A stretch of 64,000 bases of DNA, taken from Stutzerimonas stutzeri. GTDB lineage: Bacteria > Pseudomonadota > Gammaproteobacteria > Pseudomonadales > Pseudomonadaceae. The stretch lies in the NCBI RefSeq assembly GCF_038561965.1, contig NZ_CP139348.1, forward strand, positions 1,364,001-1,428,000, read 5' to 3'. This document shows positions 17,388-25,892 of the stretch, in pieces. Both the position numbers and the translations under genes were made by a program. A model generated the notes under the pieces. That model saw only the letters and a program-made list of their open reading frames with translations, was not told the origin of the DNA and did no database searches. Numbering within the stretch: position 1 is the first letter of the stretch; every line of letters begins with the position of its first letter.

Positions 17388-17801
17388 TTATTCGCAGTTG
17401 ACCATCCAGGACACGCCGAAGCGGTCGGTGAGCATGCCGAAGCGCTCAGCCCAGAAGGTTTTTTCCAGCGGCATGACCACTGTGCCGCCCTCGGCCAGGG
17501 CAGCGAATAGCTTTTCGCTTTCGTCCACGCTGCTCGGATGCAGGGAAACCGAGCAACCCTTGATGCCTTCGTATGGCCCGCCGCCACAGGTGTCGGGCAA
17601 GGAGTCGGAGGCCATCAGCACACCATCGCCGAGGTTCAGGCAGGCGTGCATGATCCGTTCGCGATACTCGGCGGGGAACTGCTCGGCATCCGGTGCCTGG
17701 GCAAAGGTCATCATCTCCAGCGTGCCGCCCAGCACGTCTTTGTAGAAGGTGAACGCCTCGCGGGTGGCGCCGTCCAGGGTTAGGTAAGTGGTGATCTTCA
17801 T
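17388..17801 (-). CDS. VOC-family protein (PhnB-like)
   Basis: 137-residue protein of the vicinal-oxygen-chelate/glyoxalase superfamily, PhnB-like subgroup. It begins MKITTYLTLDGATREAFTFYKDVLGG, with the typical KPCPFLMFDG-like beta strand and FYK-x-lGG motif, then HACLNLGDGVLMASD and ends FGMLTDRFGVSWMVNCE, the DRFG-W signature. Two half-modules form the metal-binding barrel. Function in vivo is unknown. It follows the YciI-family gene by 16 bases on the same strand, so the two form an operon. Confidence 0.9.
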   Translation of the reverse strand: MKITTYLTLDGATREAFTFYKDVLGGTLEMMTFAQAPDAEQFPAEYRERIMHACLNLGDGVLMASDSLPDTCGGGPYEGIKGCSVSLHPSSVDESEKLFAALAEGGTVVMPLEKTFWAERFGMLTDRFGVSWMVNCE

Positions 17802-17817
17802 TGCTTGCTCCTTGCGG

Positions 17818-18237
17818 TCATTGATTGAGTTGCGCGCGCAGGCGCTCTTCCTGCTCGCGCAGTTCGGGGGTGAACTCGGCGCCGAAATCTTCCGCTTCGA
17901 ATATCTGGCGAATCTCGATTTCCGAATCGCCGATGGCTGATTGCGGGCAGCGCTTGATCCAGTCGATGGTCTCCTGCAGCGAGGCGGTCTGGAACAGCCA
18001 GTAGCCGGCGATCAGCTCACGGGTTTCGGCGAATGGGCCGTCGGTCACGCTGCACTCGCCGTTGTTGAAACGGACGCGCGCGCCCTTGTGGCTGGGGTGC
18101 AGGCCCTCGCCGCCGAGCAGTACGCCGGCGTTGGCCAGTTCTTCGTTGTAGCGGCCCATCGCCGCGAGCACATCTTCGCTGGGCATCTCGCCGGCTTCGG
18201 TTTGCGGGGTGGCCTTGATCATCACCATGAAACGCAT
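17818..18237 (-). CDS. YciI-family (YCII/DGPF) protein
   Basis: 139 residues. MRFMVMIKATPQTEAGEMPSEDVLAAMGRYNEEL, then LHPSHKGARVRF, the name-giving DGPFAETRELIAGYWLFQ, and EIEIRQIFEAEDFG form the ferredoxin-like YCII/DGPF fold. Homologues often sit beside VOC proteins and an ECF sigma factor; here the VOC gene is present but no sigma factor is. Catalytic activity unknown. First gene of a two-gene operon. Confidence 0.9.
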   Translation of the reverse strand: MRFMVMIKATPQTEAGEMPSEDVLAAMGRYNEELANAGVLLGGEGLHPSHKGARVRFNNGECSVTDGPFAETRELIAGYWLFQTASLQETIDWIKRCPQSAIGDSEIEIRQIFEAEDFGAEFTPELREQEERLRAQLNQ

Positions 18238-18360
18238 CGGTGGACTCCTTCAGTGGTTGGAAAGAGCCTAGACGGGCGTGCAGCAAATTCCGCCGGCTCC
18301 GATCATTGGTCGAACGGGCGCGGGATGAATCGACAGATCGGCGAAAATTTCTTGGTGAAG

Positions 18361-18719
18361 TCAGCGCAGCGGATAGGTCAGCAACAGCAGATGCAGGCTG
18401 TTGCCCAGCCACCAGGCGAGCAGCAGGGCCGCTACCATCGCCTTGCCCAGGCTTAGGTGCATTTGCCAGGCGCAGCGCCGCCTAGGTCTTGCGGTGGTCC
18501 GAGCGGCAGCGCTATGAAGCCTGGGAGCATGTGCGCAGCGAGCAACAGAGCGCCGAGCGACGCACCCAATTGCCACAGCAGGTGAGGCACACGTGGCTGA
18601 GCAATAAGCCAGCCAGCGAACACCAGAACGGTCAGCGCGCCGACCGGCTCGATCATGCCCAGGGCAAGCCCAATCAGCAGCGTGACGAGGGGAATGCCGT
18701 AGTGCAGCGTGCGGGTCAC
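18361..18719 (-). pseudogene. CPBP-family intramembrane protease, frameshifted N-terminal remnant
   Basis: The frame from 18719 gives MTRTLHYGIPLVTLLIGLALG, two membrane helices and LLAAHMLPGFIALPLGPPQDLGGAAPGKCT, then stops at 18453. In a neighbouring frame the protein continues QMHLSLGKAMVAALLLAWWLG and stops at 18361. The order HMLPGF, then an amphipathic turn, then LSLGKAMVAALLL matches the region just before the catalytic domain of CPBP (CAAX-like/MroQ) proteases. The EExxxR and HxxxN catalytic motifs are absent, so about 100-130 C-terminal residues are lost and a one-base frameshift (around 18460-18490) is present. It directly follows the ClpP-like gene region. Confidence 0.55.
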
Positions 18720-18720
18720 G

Positions 18721-19275
18721 CTATTGCAGCCGGTACCGCCTGAGCTCGGTTGGCGTCAGTACGCGCATGCGCCATGGTTCGATCAGCTGCATATCGTCAG
18801 CCAGCCGTGGATTGACGCCCATGTCCCGCAGGTAGATGCGCGGCGCGCGGTATGGCCGCTGGGCAATCGACAGTGCCGATTCGCCGTTGCTGGTGTAGGG
18901 CCGATGCAGGCCGACATGCCCACGAACGGTTCGCTGTCGCCCAGCCGCCAACAGGTAGATGCAGCTGCCCTGGCAGACCGCGGCGGCTGGAACCAGCGCG
19001 TCGAAACCCGTCTCGCGCAGCAGATAGCCCATGCGCATCGCTTCCGCTGCGCTGCCGCCGATGTTGTCGAGGATCAGCAGCTTTCGCGCGTGCTTGCCCG
19101 GGTGGGCCATGATGCCTTTGAGCAGCGCTTCGTAATCACCCGGCGCAATTTGCTCGGTGACCCGCGCGACCAGTACCGGCCCCTGGTCTTCATGCTCCAG
19201 CGGCAGCACTTCGACCTTGGCGTGAGCGGTGCAGGCAAACAGCGCCAGTGCGCAAAGGGTGACGAGGCGATGCAT
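18721..19275 (-). CDS. Periplasmic ClpP/crotonase-fold protein
   Basis: 184 residues with a signal peptide (MHRLVTLCALALFACTAHA). Mature protein: LLILDNIGGSAAEAMRMGYLLRETGF, ALVPAAAVCQGSCIYLLAAGRQRTV and GHVGLHRPY resemble predicted periplasmic ClpP-like proteins (SppA/ClpP clan). The Ser in QGSCIYLLAAG sits where a nucleophile would, and HVGLHRP follows at the spacing seen in ClpP-like enzymes. Whether it is an active protease is unknown. It lies just upstream of the broken CPBP gene, suggesting a former membrane/periplasmic protease pair. Confidence 0.75.
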   Translation of the reverse strand: MHRLVTLCALALFACTAHAKVEVLPLEHEDQGPVLVARVTEQIAPGDYEALLKGIMAHPGKHARKLLILDNIGGSAAEAMRMGYLLRETGFDALVPAAAVCQGSCIYLLAAGRQRTVRGHVGLHRPYTSNGESALSIAQRPYRAPRIYLRDMGVNPRLADDMQLIEPWRMRVLTPTELRRYRLQ

Positions 19276-19373
19276 CGGGCGGAAGGTCCTGTACTGGGGA
19301 GGTGGCGAAGATACCCGCAGCGCCGGCTTTCGCCTACTGCAACCTTCGCCTCTCGGCCGGCCTGACGCGTGTG

Positions 19374-20624
19374 TCAGCGCGCGGCGTCTTCGGCAGACAA
19401 CGCACGAATCATTGCCGTCGTCAGGTACAGACGCGGTGCGATGCTCGACAGCTCGATGTATTCGTCTTCCGAGTGCAGCCCGGCACCGACCACGCCCATG
19501 GTTTCCAGCACGGCCGGCTTGTCGCTGTCCGGTACGTAGGCGTAGCCGGCGTCAGTGCCGAAGCGCATGGCGATCGGCTCGATGCGCTGGTCGATCTCGC
19601 CGTACAGGCGCTGCGCGGTTTTGGCCAGGCGCTCCGATGCCGGATTCTTCGCCAGTGGTGGCCGGCCCTTGTCGATGCGCAGTTCAACACGTGTGTCGTC
19701 GATCAGCTGGTCTTTGATGATCTTCTGCCCATCGGCGAGCACGCGGTCGGTTTCGCTGATATCGGAATAGCGCATGTCCGCCTCGGCGGTCGCCTTGTTC
19801 GGGATGATATTGCGCTTCTCGCCGCCGGCAATCATGGTCCAGTTCACCGTGGTGCCCTTGTCCGGATCGCCCAGATCCTTGAGCTGCACCAGTTGATGCG
19901 CCAGTTCCAGCACGGCGTTGCGACCGTCTTCTGGCGCGGAGCCGGCGTGGGACGACTTGCCCTTCACCTCCAACATCACGGCATTGATGCCATTGGTGGC
20001 TGTGGTCACCGCATCGCTGTCTGGTGGCTCGTAGGAAAAAACGTAGTCATGCTTGCGGGCGAGCTCGGCGATGATCTTCTTCGAACCGGCCGAGCCCATC
20101 TCCTCGTCCGGATTGAACAGCACCGTGATGCTGCCATAGCCGTCGAACTGCTGCGCCTTGAGCAGTTCGAGCGCATGCAGAATCATCGCCACGCCGCCCT
20201 TGGCATCAGCCACACCGGGCCCATAGGCGCGTTGCTCGTCCATGCGGAACGGGCGCTCCTGCGCGGTGCCTTCGGCAAATACAGTGTCGTAATGCACCAT
20301 CAGCAGGAAGTCCTTGCTGCCGCTGCCCTTGAGGGTGCCGACGATGTTGTCGCCGGCCGATGGCGTCGCCGGGCTGGTGCTGACTTCGGCCCCCAGCGCC
20401 TGCAGGCGCTCGACCAGCATTTTGCTGACCGTGGCCAGGCCCGTTGCCTGACCGGTGCCGGTATCCACTGCGACCAGTTGCTTGACGGTATCGATATAGG
20501 CGCTCTGTTCGGCTTTGGCCTGGTCGAGCAGTTCGGAGGGCTTGATGTCGGCAGCCATGGCGGACAAGGAAGACAGGCAAAGCGCGACTGCAGCTGCAAT
20601 CGGTGCGACGGCGCGGACGTGCAT
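19374..20624 (-). CDS. M20-family carboxypeptidase (glutamate carboxypeptidase/CPG2-like)
   Basis: 416 residues with signal peptide (MHVRAVAPIAAAVALCLSSLSAMA). The length and motif order match Pseudomonas carboxypeptidase G2, a periplasmic zinc enzyme that removes C-terminal glutamate from folates. Seen: MVHYDTVF (zinc His), GPGVADAKGG (bridging Asp), NPDEEMGS (catalytic Glu and zinc Glu), YEPPDSD (zinc Glu) and GLHSEDEYIE (zinc His), around a dimerisation lid domain. ATG 20624 starts the signal peptide; an upstream ATG at 20702 would bury it. Divergent from the HIT gene. Exact substrate (folate or another N-acyl glutamate) is inferred. Confidence 0.9.
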   Translation of the reverse strand: MHVRAVAPIAAAVALCLSSLSAMAADIKPSELLDQAKAEQSAYIDTVKQLVAVDTGTGQATGLATVSKMLVERLQALGAEVSTSPATPSAGDNIVGTLKGSGSKDFLLMVHYDTVFAEGTAQERPFRMDEQRAYGPGVADAKGGVAMILHALELLKAQQFDGYGSITVLFNPDEEMGSAGSKKIIAELARKHDYVFSYEPPDSDAVTTATNGINAVMLEVKGKSSHAGSAPEDGRNAVLELAHQLVQLKDLGDPDKGTTVNWTMIAGGEKRNIIPNKATAEADMRYSDISETDRVLADGQKIIKDQLIDDTRVELRIDKGRPPLAKNPASERLAKTAQRLYGEIDQRIEPIAMRFGTDAGYAYVPDSDKPAVLETMGVVGAGLHSEDEYIELSSIAPRLYLTTAMIRALSAEDAAR

Positions 20625-20760
20625 CGGAATAACCTCGGATCGCGGGGGGATGAGATTGAGAGCGCCGCCATGCCCGCAACGTTCCGAAGCATCGCTGCGC
20701 AAGTCGCTGGCGCGCGGAGAGTGCTAAGGTTTGTCTTTTCGACTTGCTGGAGAAACCAAG

Positions 20761-21204
20761 GTGTCCCTGACCACGTCCTATGACCCGCAGAACATCTTCG
20801 CCCAGATCATTCGTGGCGATGCGTCTTGCTACAAGCTCTACGAGGATGACGACGTACTGGCCTTCCTCGATCTGTTCCCGCAGTCCTTCGGCCACACGCT
20901 GGTGATCCCCAAGCGCTCCGCCGCCTGCAACATTCTCGATGTGGATACCGAGGCGCTGGCCAAGGTCATGGCCGTGGTGCAGAAGCTCACCCGCGTGATC
21001 GTTGACGAACTGCAGCCCGATGGCGTGCAGGTCGCCCAGTTCAATGGCGCGCCGGCCGGGCAGACGGTGTTCCACATCCACGTGCACATCGTGCCGCGTT
21101 ACTCGGGCGAAGGGCTCGGTATCCATGCCGCCGGCAAGGCCGATCCGGCCGAACTGGAAAAGCTCCAGGCGCGCTTGCAGCAGCGTATCGCCACGCAGGC
21201 CTGA
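20761..21204 (+). CDS. HIT-family protein
   Basis: 147-residue histidine-triad nucleotide hydrolase/transferase. Seen: N-terminal NIFAQIIRGDASCYKLYEDDDVLAFLDLFPQSFGHTLVIPKR and the catalytic triad HIHVHIVPR near residue 98. Such proteins cleave nucleoside phosphoramidates or dinucleoside polyphosphates. The start is GTG at 20761 with GGAG eight bases upstream; an ATG at 20731 lacks one and adds ten unrelated residues. Monocistronic, followed by a long hairpin (21210-21255). Confidence 0.92.
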   Translation: MSLTTSYDPQNIFAQIIRGDASCYKLYEDDDVLAFLDLFPQSFGHTLVIPKRSAACNILDVDTEALAKVMAVVQKLTRVIVDELQPDGVQVAQFNGAPAGQTVFHIHVHIVPRYSGEGLGIHAAGKADPAELEKLQARLQQRIATQA

Positions 21205-21209
21205 GTCAG

Positions 21210-21255
21210 GCTGCGATGGTCGTAGCGAGGTCAAGCCCGCTGCGACCATCGCAGC
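21210..21255 (+). repeat. Long imperfect-loop hairpin after the HIT gene
   Basis: GCTGCGATGGTCG (21210-21222) pairs perfectly with CGACCATCGCAGC (21243-21255). Inside, AGCG and CGCT pair further, leaving a loop of about ten bases. The roughly 18-bp structure starts 6 bases after the HIT stop and may act as a terminator or be a REP-type element. Confidence 0.6.
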
Positions 21256-21313
21256 AGCCAACAGGCACCAAAGTACAATTCGTGCCCGGCAGGGGGCTTC
21301 GTACCCTGCGGGC

Positions 21314-22297
21314 ATGATGCTTTCATTGCCCATCCTCACCCCGCTCATGCTACGTGCTCGCCGTGCGCTGCTGGCGCTTGTGCTGCTGCCGTTGTGCGCG
21401 CAGGCGCAGGAGCTGCCAGTGTTGACTCTCAGCGTGCTGCAGTTCGGCACGCCGCACTGGGAGTTGGAACATCTCAAGCGTCAGGGGCTGGATCGCGCCA
21501 ATGGCTTCGAGCTGAAGGTACGGCTGGTGGCCGATGTGCCGGCCTCGCGGCTGGCGCTGACCAGCGGCAGCGTCGACGGTGCGGTGAGCGATCTGCTCTG
21601 GGCGCAGGCGCGTTACCAGGCCGGCACGGCCTATCGCTACGTACCCTTTTCCTCGCAGATCGGCGAAGTGCTGGTGCCCGAAGGCAGCGCCGCCATCGGC
21701 ACGCTCGACGACCTGCGCGGCAAACGCATCGGTGTCGCCGGCGGCCCGGACGGGTTGGGCTGGCAGTTGCTGCAGCATGCCGCGGCACAGGACGGAATCG
21801 ATCTGGCCAAACAGGCGACTGTTCAATACGCCGCACCGCCACTGCTTGGCCAGGCCCTGCGCCGCGGTCAGGTGGATGCGTTGCTGACCTTCTGGCATTT
21901 CTCCGCGCGCATGCGCGGCGAGGGCGGCGTGCAGGTGGCGTTCGGCCTGGCCGATCTGCTGCAGTCTCTGGAACTCGACCCTGACCTGCCGGTGCTCGGC
22001 TATCTATTCCCCGAATCCTGGGCAGTCGAACATGAAGCGTTGTTGCAGCGTTTCGCCACGGCGCTGGGCCAGACCAAGGACGAGCTAGCCCGCGAGCCGG
22101 CGCACTGGCAGGCGCTGCGCCCGCTCATGCGTGCCGACGAAGATGGGGTATTCGCTGCCTTACGCGACAGCTTCGTCGAAGGCATACCGCCGCCTCTTAA
22201 CGAGACGCGGATCGCTGACCTGCAGCGACTGCTGACTCTCACCGGCGCCGATCCGGCGAAGCTTATGCCGGCGGCTCTGTTCCAGAGCGCACCATGA
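21314..22297 (+). CDS. NitT/TauT-type ABC transporter substrate-binding protein
   Basis: 327 residues with signal peptide (LRARRALLALVLLPLCAQAQ). The mature protein begins LPVLTLSVLQFGTPHWELEHLKRQGLDRANGFEL and has VADVPASRLALTSGSVDGAVSDLLWAQARYQ and LRGKRIGVAGGPDGLGWQLL, the NMT1/SsuA-like periplasmic binding fold. The ligand is not evident, though the TP-x-W motif recalls sulfonate, nitrate and pyrimidine binders. Three-gene operon with permease and ATPase, joined by ATGA overlap. Two ATGs (21314, 21317) are possible. Confidence 0.88.
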   Translation: MMLSLPILTPLMLRARRALLALVLLPLCAQAQELPVLTLSVLQFGTPHWELEHLKRQGLDRANGFELKVRLVADVPASRLALTSGSVDGAVSDLLWAQARYQAGTAYRYVPFSSQIGEVLVPEGSAAIGTLDDLRGKRIGVAGGPDGLGWQLLQHAAAQDGIDLAKQATVQYAAPPLLGQALRRGQVDALLTFWHFSARMRGEGGVQVAFGLADLLQSLELDPDLPVLGYLFPESWAVEHEALLQRFATALGQTKDELAREPAHWQALRPLMRADEDGVFAALRDSFVEGIPPPLNETRIADLQRLLTLTGADPAKLMPAALFQSAP

Positions 22298-23055
22298 ACG
22301 GCTCACGCTGGGCCTGCTGGATTGCGCTGCCGTTCGCGGTGGCGCTCTGGACGGTGATTGCGCTGGTGGTGCAGACGCCGCTGCTGCCCAGCCCGGCCGC
22401 CGTGCTCGATACCTTCTGGCTGGCCGTGCAAAGCGGCGAACTACCCGAGCACCTGCTGGTAACGCTGCGCCGGGTACTGATCGCTTTCGTGCTGGCGATG
22501 GCGCTGGGCACGCTGCTCGGTGTCTGGATGGGGCGCTCGCGGCTTGCCAATGCCGTGCTAGATCCGCTGCTGGTGCTGTTTCTCAACCTGCCGGCGCTGG
22601 TCATTATCATCCTGCTCTATGTCTGGTTCGGGCTGGTGGAGGCCGCGGCGGTACTGGCAGTGGTGATCAACAAGGTGCCGAATGTGGCGGTCACCGTGCG
22701 CGAGGGTGCACGCAGCCTCGATCCCAAACTGGAGCAGATGGCCCTGGTCTATGGCTTCACGCGCTGGCAGCGGATCAGCCATGTCTGGCTGCCGCAGCTG
22801 TTTCCCTACCTGATGGCGGCTACCCGCGGCGGGCTGGCGCTGATCTGGAAGATCGTACTGGTGGTCGAGCTGCTCGGGCGCTCGGATGGCATCGGCTTTC
22901 AGCTGCACATGGCCTTTCAGGTCTTCGATGTGGCGAGCATCCTGGCCTACAGCCTGGCCTTTATCGCCGTGGTCCAGCTGATCGAACTGGCGCTGCTGCA
23001 ACCTTTGGAGCGCCGCGCATCGTCCTGGCGCGAAGCGGGCGTGCGCCATGCTTGA
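22294..23055 (+). CDS. ABC transporter permease (SsuC/TauC type)
   Basis: 253 residues, six predicted membrane helices, binding-protein-dependent transport permease fold. The EAA loop reads EQMALVYGFTRWQRISHVWLPQLFPYLMAATRGGLALIWKIVLVVELLG. Starts with ATGA overlap on the binding-protein gene; its end overlaps the ATPase gene by eight bases, so the three subunits are made together. Confidence 0.9.
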   Translation: MNGSRWACWIALPFAVALWTVIALVVQTPLLPSPAAVLDTFWLAVQSGELPEHLLVTLRRVLIAFVLAMALGTLLGVWMGRSRLANAVLDPLLVLFLNLPALVIIILLYVWFGLVEAAAVLAVVINKVPNVAVTVREGARSLDPKLEQMALVYGFTRWQRISHVWLPQLFPYLMAATRGGLALIWKIVLVVELLGRSDGIGFQLHMAFQVFDVASILAYSLAFIAVVQLIELALLQPLERRASSWREAGVRHA

Positions 23056-23701
23056 GCTGCGCCTGGACGGCCCCAGCGGCAACCATCCTGTGCTGGGCAA
23101 GATCGTGGCGCAGGTGCGCCCGGGTGATCGCATCTGCCTGTTGGGACCTTCCGGCGTCGGCAAGACGACCCTGCTCAACGCCATTGCCGGGCTCGATCTG
23201 CAACTGAGTCCGATGGTCACGCAACGTGCCGGGCTGCGCGTCGGCTACCTGTTTCAGGAGCATCGTCTGCTGCCCTGGCGCACGGTTCGGCAGAACCTGG
23301 CGCTGGTCGGCGCGGGGGCGGCGGAGATCGAGCGGCTGCTGGCCGAGGTCGGCTTGAGCGGATCGGGCGACTGTCTGCCGGATCAACTCTCGCTGGGCAT
23401 GGCCCGGCGTGCCGCGTTGGCCCGCGCATTGGCGATCAAGCCCGAGCTCTTGCTGCTCGACGAGCCATTTGCTTCGCTGGATGCGGACCGCGCCGCCGAA
23501 CTGCGCGGCCTGATCGCCCGCCTGCTGGACCAGCACCCCGGCATGGCGATGATCTGCGTGACCCACGATGCGCGCGACGCCGATGACCTGGCCAATCGCC
23601 TGTGGTACCTGAGCGGCACACCGGCCACGCTACGCTGGGACCAGCCGCTTGGCCGCGCGGACAGCGCCAGCCAGATCAGCGCGCACCTGCGCAGCGCCTG
23701 A
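23048..23701 (+). CDS. ABC transporter ATP-binding protein
   Basis: 217-residue nucleotide-binding subunit. Walker A GPSGVGKTT near residue 36, Q-loop FQEHRLLPW, signature LSLGMARRAALARAL (variant of LSGGQ), Walker B LLLLDEPFASLD and switch His in CVTHDARDA. Smaller than SsuB/TauB (about 250), mainly by a shorter C-terminus. Energises the NitT/TauT-type importer encoded just upstream. Confidence 0.92.
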   Translation: MLELRLDGPSGNHPVLGKIVAQVRPGDRICLLGPSGVGKTTLLNAIAGLDLQLSPMVTQRAGLRVGYLFQEHRLLPWRTVRQNLALVGAGAAEIERLLAEVGLSGSGDCLPDQLSLGMARRAALARALAIKPELLLLDEPFASLDADRAAELRGLIARLLDQHPGMAMICVTHDARDADDLANRLWYLSGTPATLRWDQPLGRADSASQISAHLRSA

Positions 23702-23707
23702 GGCACA

Positions 23708-24973
23708 TTAGCTGGCGAGCAACTGCGTCAGCGCGTGCAGGACCAACCCAACCAGTCCACCGACCAGCGTGCCGTTGATGCGGATGTACTGCAGGTCCTT
23801 GCCGACGCTCTGCTCCAGCTGCTCGACCAGCTCCCGGCTTTCCCAGTTCTCCACCCGCTGCGCGATATAAGCGCCGATCTGCCCGCGGTAGCGCTCCAGC
23901 AGCCCGGGCGCTGCAGCCAGCAGCTGTTCGTTGATCCAGCTGCGCATGGATTCGTCCCCAGCCAGGCCGTCGCCGAGGCCGCTGCAAAGGCTGACGATGC
24001 GCCGGCCGATGCGCGAGTCGTCGCTGGCCAGATCGCTCTCCAGCCAGGCGGTCAATTCCTGCCAGAGATTGCCGTAATAGGCGCTGGTAGCCGGGTGTTC
24101 CAAAAGCTGCGCGAGGATGCGTTCGACTTCCAGAGCGTACTGCGGGTCCTGTTCGAGGCGCTCGATGTATTCGCTGACATGCTCGTCGAAACGCTGGCGG
24201 ATCAGGTGCTCGGGGTCGGCGGCGATCTCGGCGATCAGCGCGGACAGACCGTCGACGAATTTGTTCGCCGACCAGCCACTCACCGGCCGGCTCAGGCCCA
24301 GATAGCGCAGGGTACGGATTTCCCGGCTGATGGCATCGGCGACCAGGGCGCGGGTGTCGTCGTCCTGCATGATCGCGTCGAGGCGCAACAGTAGCTCGTC
24401 GAGCATCGCCTGATGCCGGCCTTGGCTGGTCAGTACGCGTAGCGCCTGGGCCAGCGGTGCGGAGAGGTCGAACTTGCGCAGCCGCTTGGTCACCTTGGCC
24501 TCGACGAAGGCGCGCACACGCTCGTCGTGCAACGCGGCGATGCCGAAATGCGCCACACCGGTGAGCCTGTGGCCCACGGCTTCAGCATTGCTCGGATGGC
24601 GCAGCCAGCCGGCCAGGCGCGAGGCAATGTCGAGCTCCTGCAGCTTGGCCAGCACCAGCGGCGTGGCTAGAAAATGGGTGGTGATGAAACTGGACAGGCT
24701 CTGGCCGATGCGCGCCTTGCTACGCGGAATGATCGCCGTATGCGGGATCGGCAGGCCCAGCGGATGGCGGAACAGGGCGGTGACGGCGAACCAGTCGGCA
24801 ATCGCGCCGATCATCGCCGCTTCGGCGAAGGAGGCGACATAGGGCCATGCCGGATGAGCGGCCTCGAAGCGAGTCGCGACGATGTAGAGCAGGGCAGCCA
24901 ACAGCAGCAGAAGGCCGGCAACCAGCTTCATCCGCGAAACCGGCGACCGCCAGGCGCTAGTCAAGGAACGCAT
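23708..24973 (-). CDS. DUF445 family membrane protein (YjiN-like)
   Basis: 421 residues. One or two N-terminal membrane helices (VAGLLLLLAALLYIVATRF), the DUF445 signature ASFAEAAMIGAIADWFAVTALFRHPLGLPIPHTAIIPRSKARIG, a long helical central region and a C-terminal helix VGGLVGLVLHAL preceded by YIRINGTLVGG. Family function is unknown. A perfect 18-bp palindrome (25007-25024) lies 34 bases upstream. A second ATG at 24931 is also possible. Ends six bases from the convergent ABC ATPase gene. Confidence 0.92.
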   Translation of the reverse strand: MRSLTSAWRSPVSRMKLVAGLLLLLAALLYIVATRFEAAHPAWPYVASFAEAAMIGAIADWFAVTALFRHPLGLPIPHTAIIPRSKARIGQSLSSFITTHFLATPLVLAKLQELDIASRLAGWLRHPSNAEAVGHRLTGVAHFGIAALHDERVRAFVEAKVTKRLRKFDLSAPLAQALRVLTSQGRHQAMLDELLLRLDAIMQDDDTRALVADAISREIRTLRYLGLSRPVSGWSANKFVDGLSALIAEIAADPEHLIRQRFDEHVSEYIERLEQDPQYALEVERILAQLLEHPATSAYYGNLWQELTAWLESDLASDDSRIGRRIVSLCSGLGDGLAGDESMRSWINEQLLAAAPGLLERYRGQIGAYIAQRVENWESRELVEQLEQSVGKDLQYIRINGTLVGGLVGLVLHALTQLLAS

Positions 24974-25006
24974 GCAGATCCTCGTTTTTATGGTGAACGA
25001 GTCGAG

Positions 25007-25024
25007 TGTCTACCGGGGTAGACA
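25007..25024. promoter_or_regulatory. 18-bp palindrome upstream of DUF445 gene
   Basis: TGTCTACC, GG, GGTAGACA: perfect 8-bp arms around two bases, 34 bases upstream of the DUF445 start, in a position to overlap its promoter. Symmetry and size fit a TetR- or MarR-type operator; no such regulator gene is adjacent. Confidence 0.45.
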
Positions 25025-25137
25025 GCTAAGCAACGCCATCAGGTCAGCGCAGGTATTAAAGGGACGGTGCGGATTGAAACTGCCAGAGCGCGAAGGCGAT
25101 CTGCTTCGATTTGCACAACGTGCTGCGACTTAGCGCA

Positions 25138-25224
25138 GTAGGCGGGCTTTAGCCCACCATTGGTGTTGCGGCTGTTCGGTGGGCTGAAGCCCACCCTACG
25201 GATGGTGCTGGGGCCGTAGGGTGG
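25138..25224. repeat. REP-like palindromes, GTAGGGTGGGCT family (three units)
   Basis: Three related units in an intergenic region: GGCGGGCTTTAGCCCACC (25141-25158), GGTGGGCTGAAGCCCACC followed by CTACG (25178-25200), and a partial CGTAGGGTGG (25215-25224). Each full unit is a stem of GGTGGGCT pairing with AGCCCACC. The same element occurs at 32018-32086 and 40751-40771. Confidence 0.75.
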
Positions 25225-25259
25225 TTGTCGCACTCTATATCCAGCAGGAAGTTACTGGA

Positions 25260-25658
25260 TCACGCTTCTTCTTCTTCCTCGCGGATCAGCACGTACTGAC
25301 CTTCGGCGTCGTTCAGGCAGTCCCAGACGTAGAACATCGATACCTGACCCGGTTTTTCCGTTACGGCGGCGTAATCGCCGGGCACCGCGGTGAAATAGAC
25401 GCCGGAATCGGGCGCTGCCTGGCAGGCGATGCGGCCGGTGACGAAGGCTTCTGGCGAAGTGCCATCGAAGTAGTCGTCACGGTCCTTGGCATCCCATTCA
25501 GCGGGGGCTTGGAAGGGCCCCGAAATGATGATGCGCGCGTCTCCAAGGTCCTGCTCTTCCGCTTCCTCGTCGTATTCGTCGGGGCGGTACAGGGTGCATT
25601 CCAGGGCGTCCGGGTTTTCGAGAATGGCCGCGCGGGATTGTGGGGTGAGTGTCTGCAT
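25260..25658 (-). CDS. Conserved hypothetical protein, acidic
   Basis: 132 residues, acidic, no signal peptide or membrane helix. Starts MQTLTPQSRAAILENPDALECTLYRPDEYDEEAEEQDLGDARIIISGPF and ends in a run of glutamates. It contains WDAKDRDDYFDGTSPEAFVTGRIACQAAP and VSMFYVWDCLNDAEGQYVLI, so a small alpha+beta fold is likely. I do not recognise the family. Codon use is ordinary for the window and a Shine-Dalgarno-like GGAG precedes the ATG, so it is a real gene. Confidence 0.75.
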   Translation of the reverse strand: MQTLTPQSRAAILENPDALECTLYRPDEYDEEAEEQDLGDARIIISGPFQAPAEWDAKDRDDYFDGTSPEAFVTGRIACQAAPDSGVYFTAVPGDYAAVTEKPGQVSMFYVWDCLNDAEGQYVLIREEEEEA

Positions 25659-25892
25659 GGAATCTCCGACTGCGGTTGGGTGTGAGTGGGCAGTGTGGTG
25701 TAGCAGAACCGGCAGTGCAATCGGTTGGATGGTCGCGCCTTGCGCTCAGCTGACGAGGCGACCTTCGGTTACACGTGAGAGCGGTATCCAGCATCGGTGG
25801 CAAGCATCGGACCGCCGGCACATCGCAATACGAACGAGGTGTCGATTCCCCCCTCCAATCGATACCAACCACCAGCGAGATGCGGAGCAGCC

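Noticed and set aside
20206..21477. Long minus frame spanning the HIT gene and part of the peptidase gene
   Set aside because: Covers two well-supported genes in other frames; no domain.
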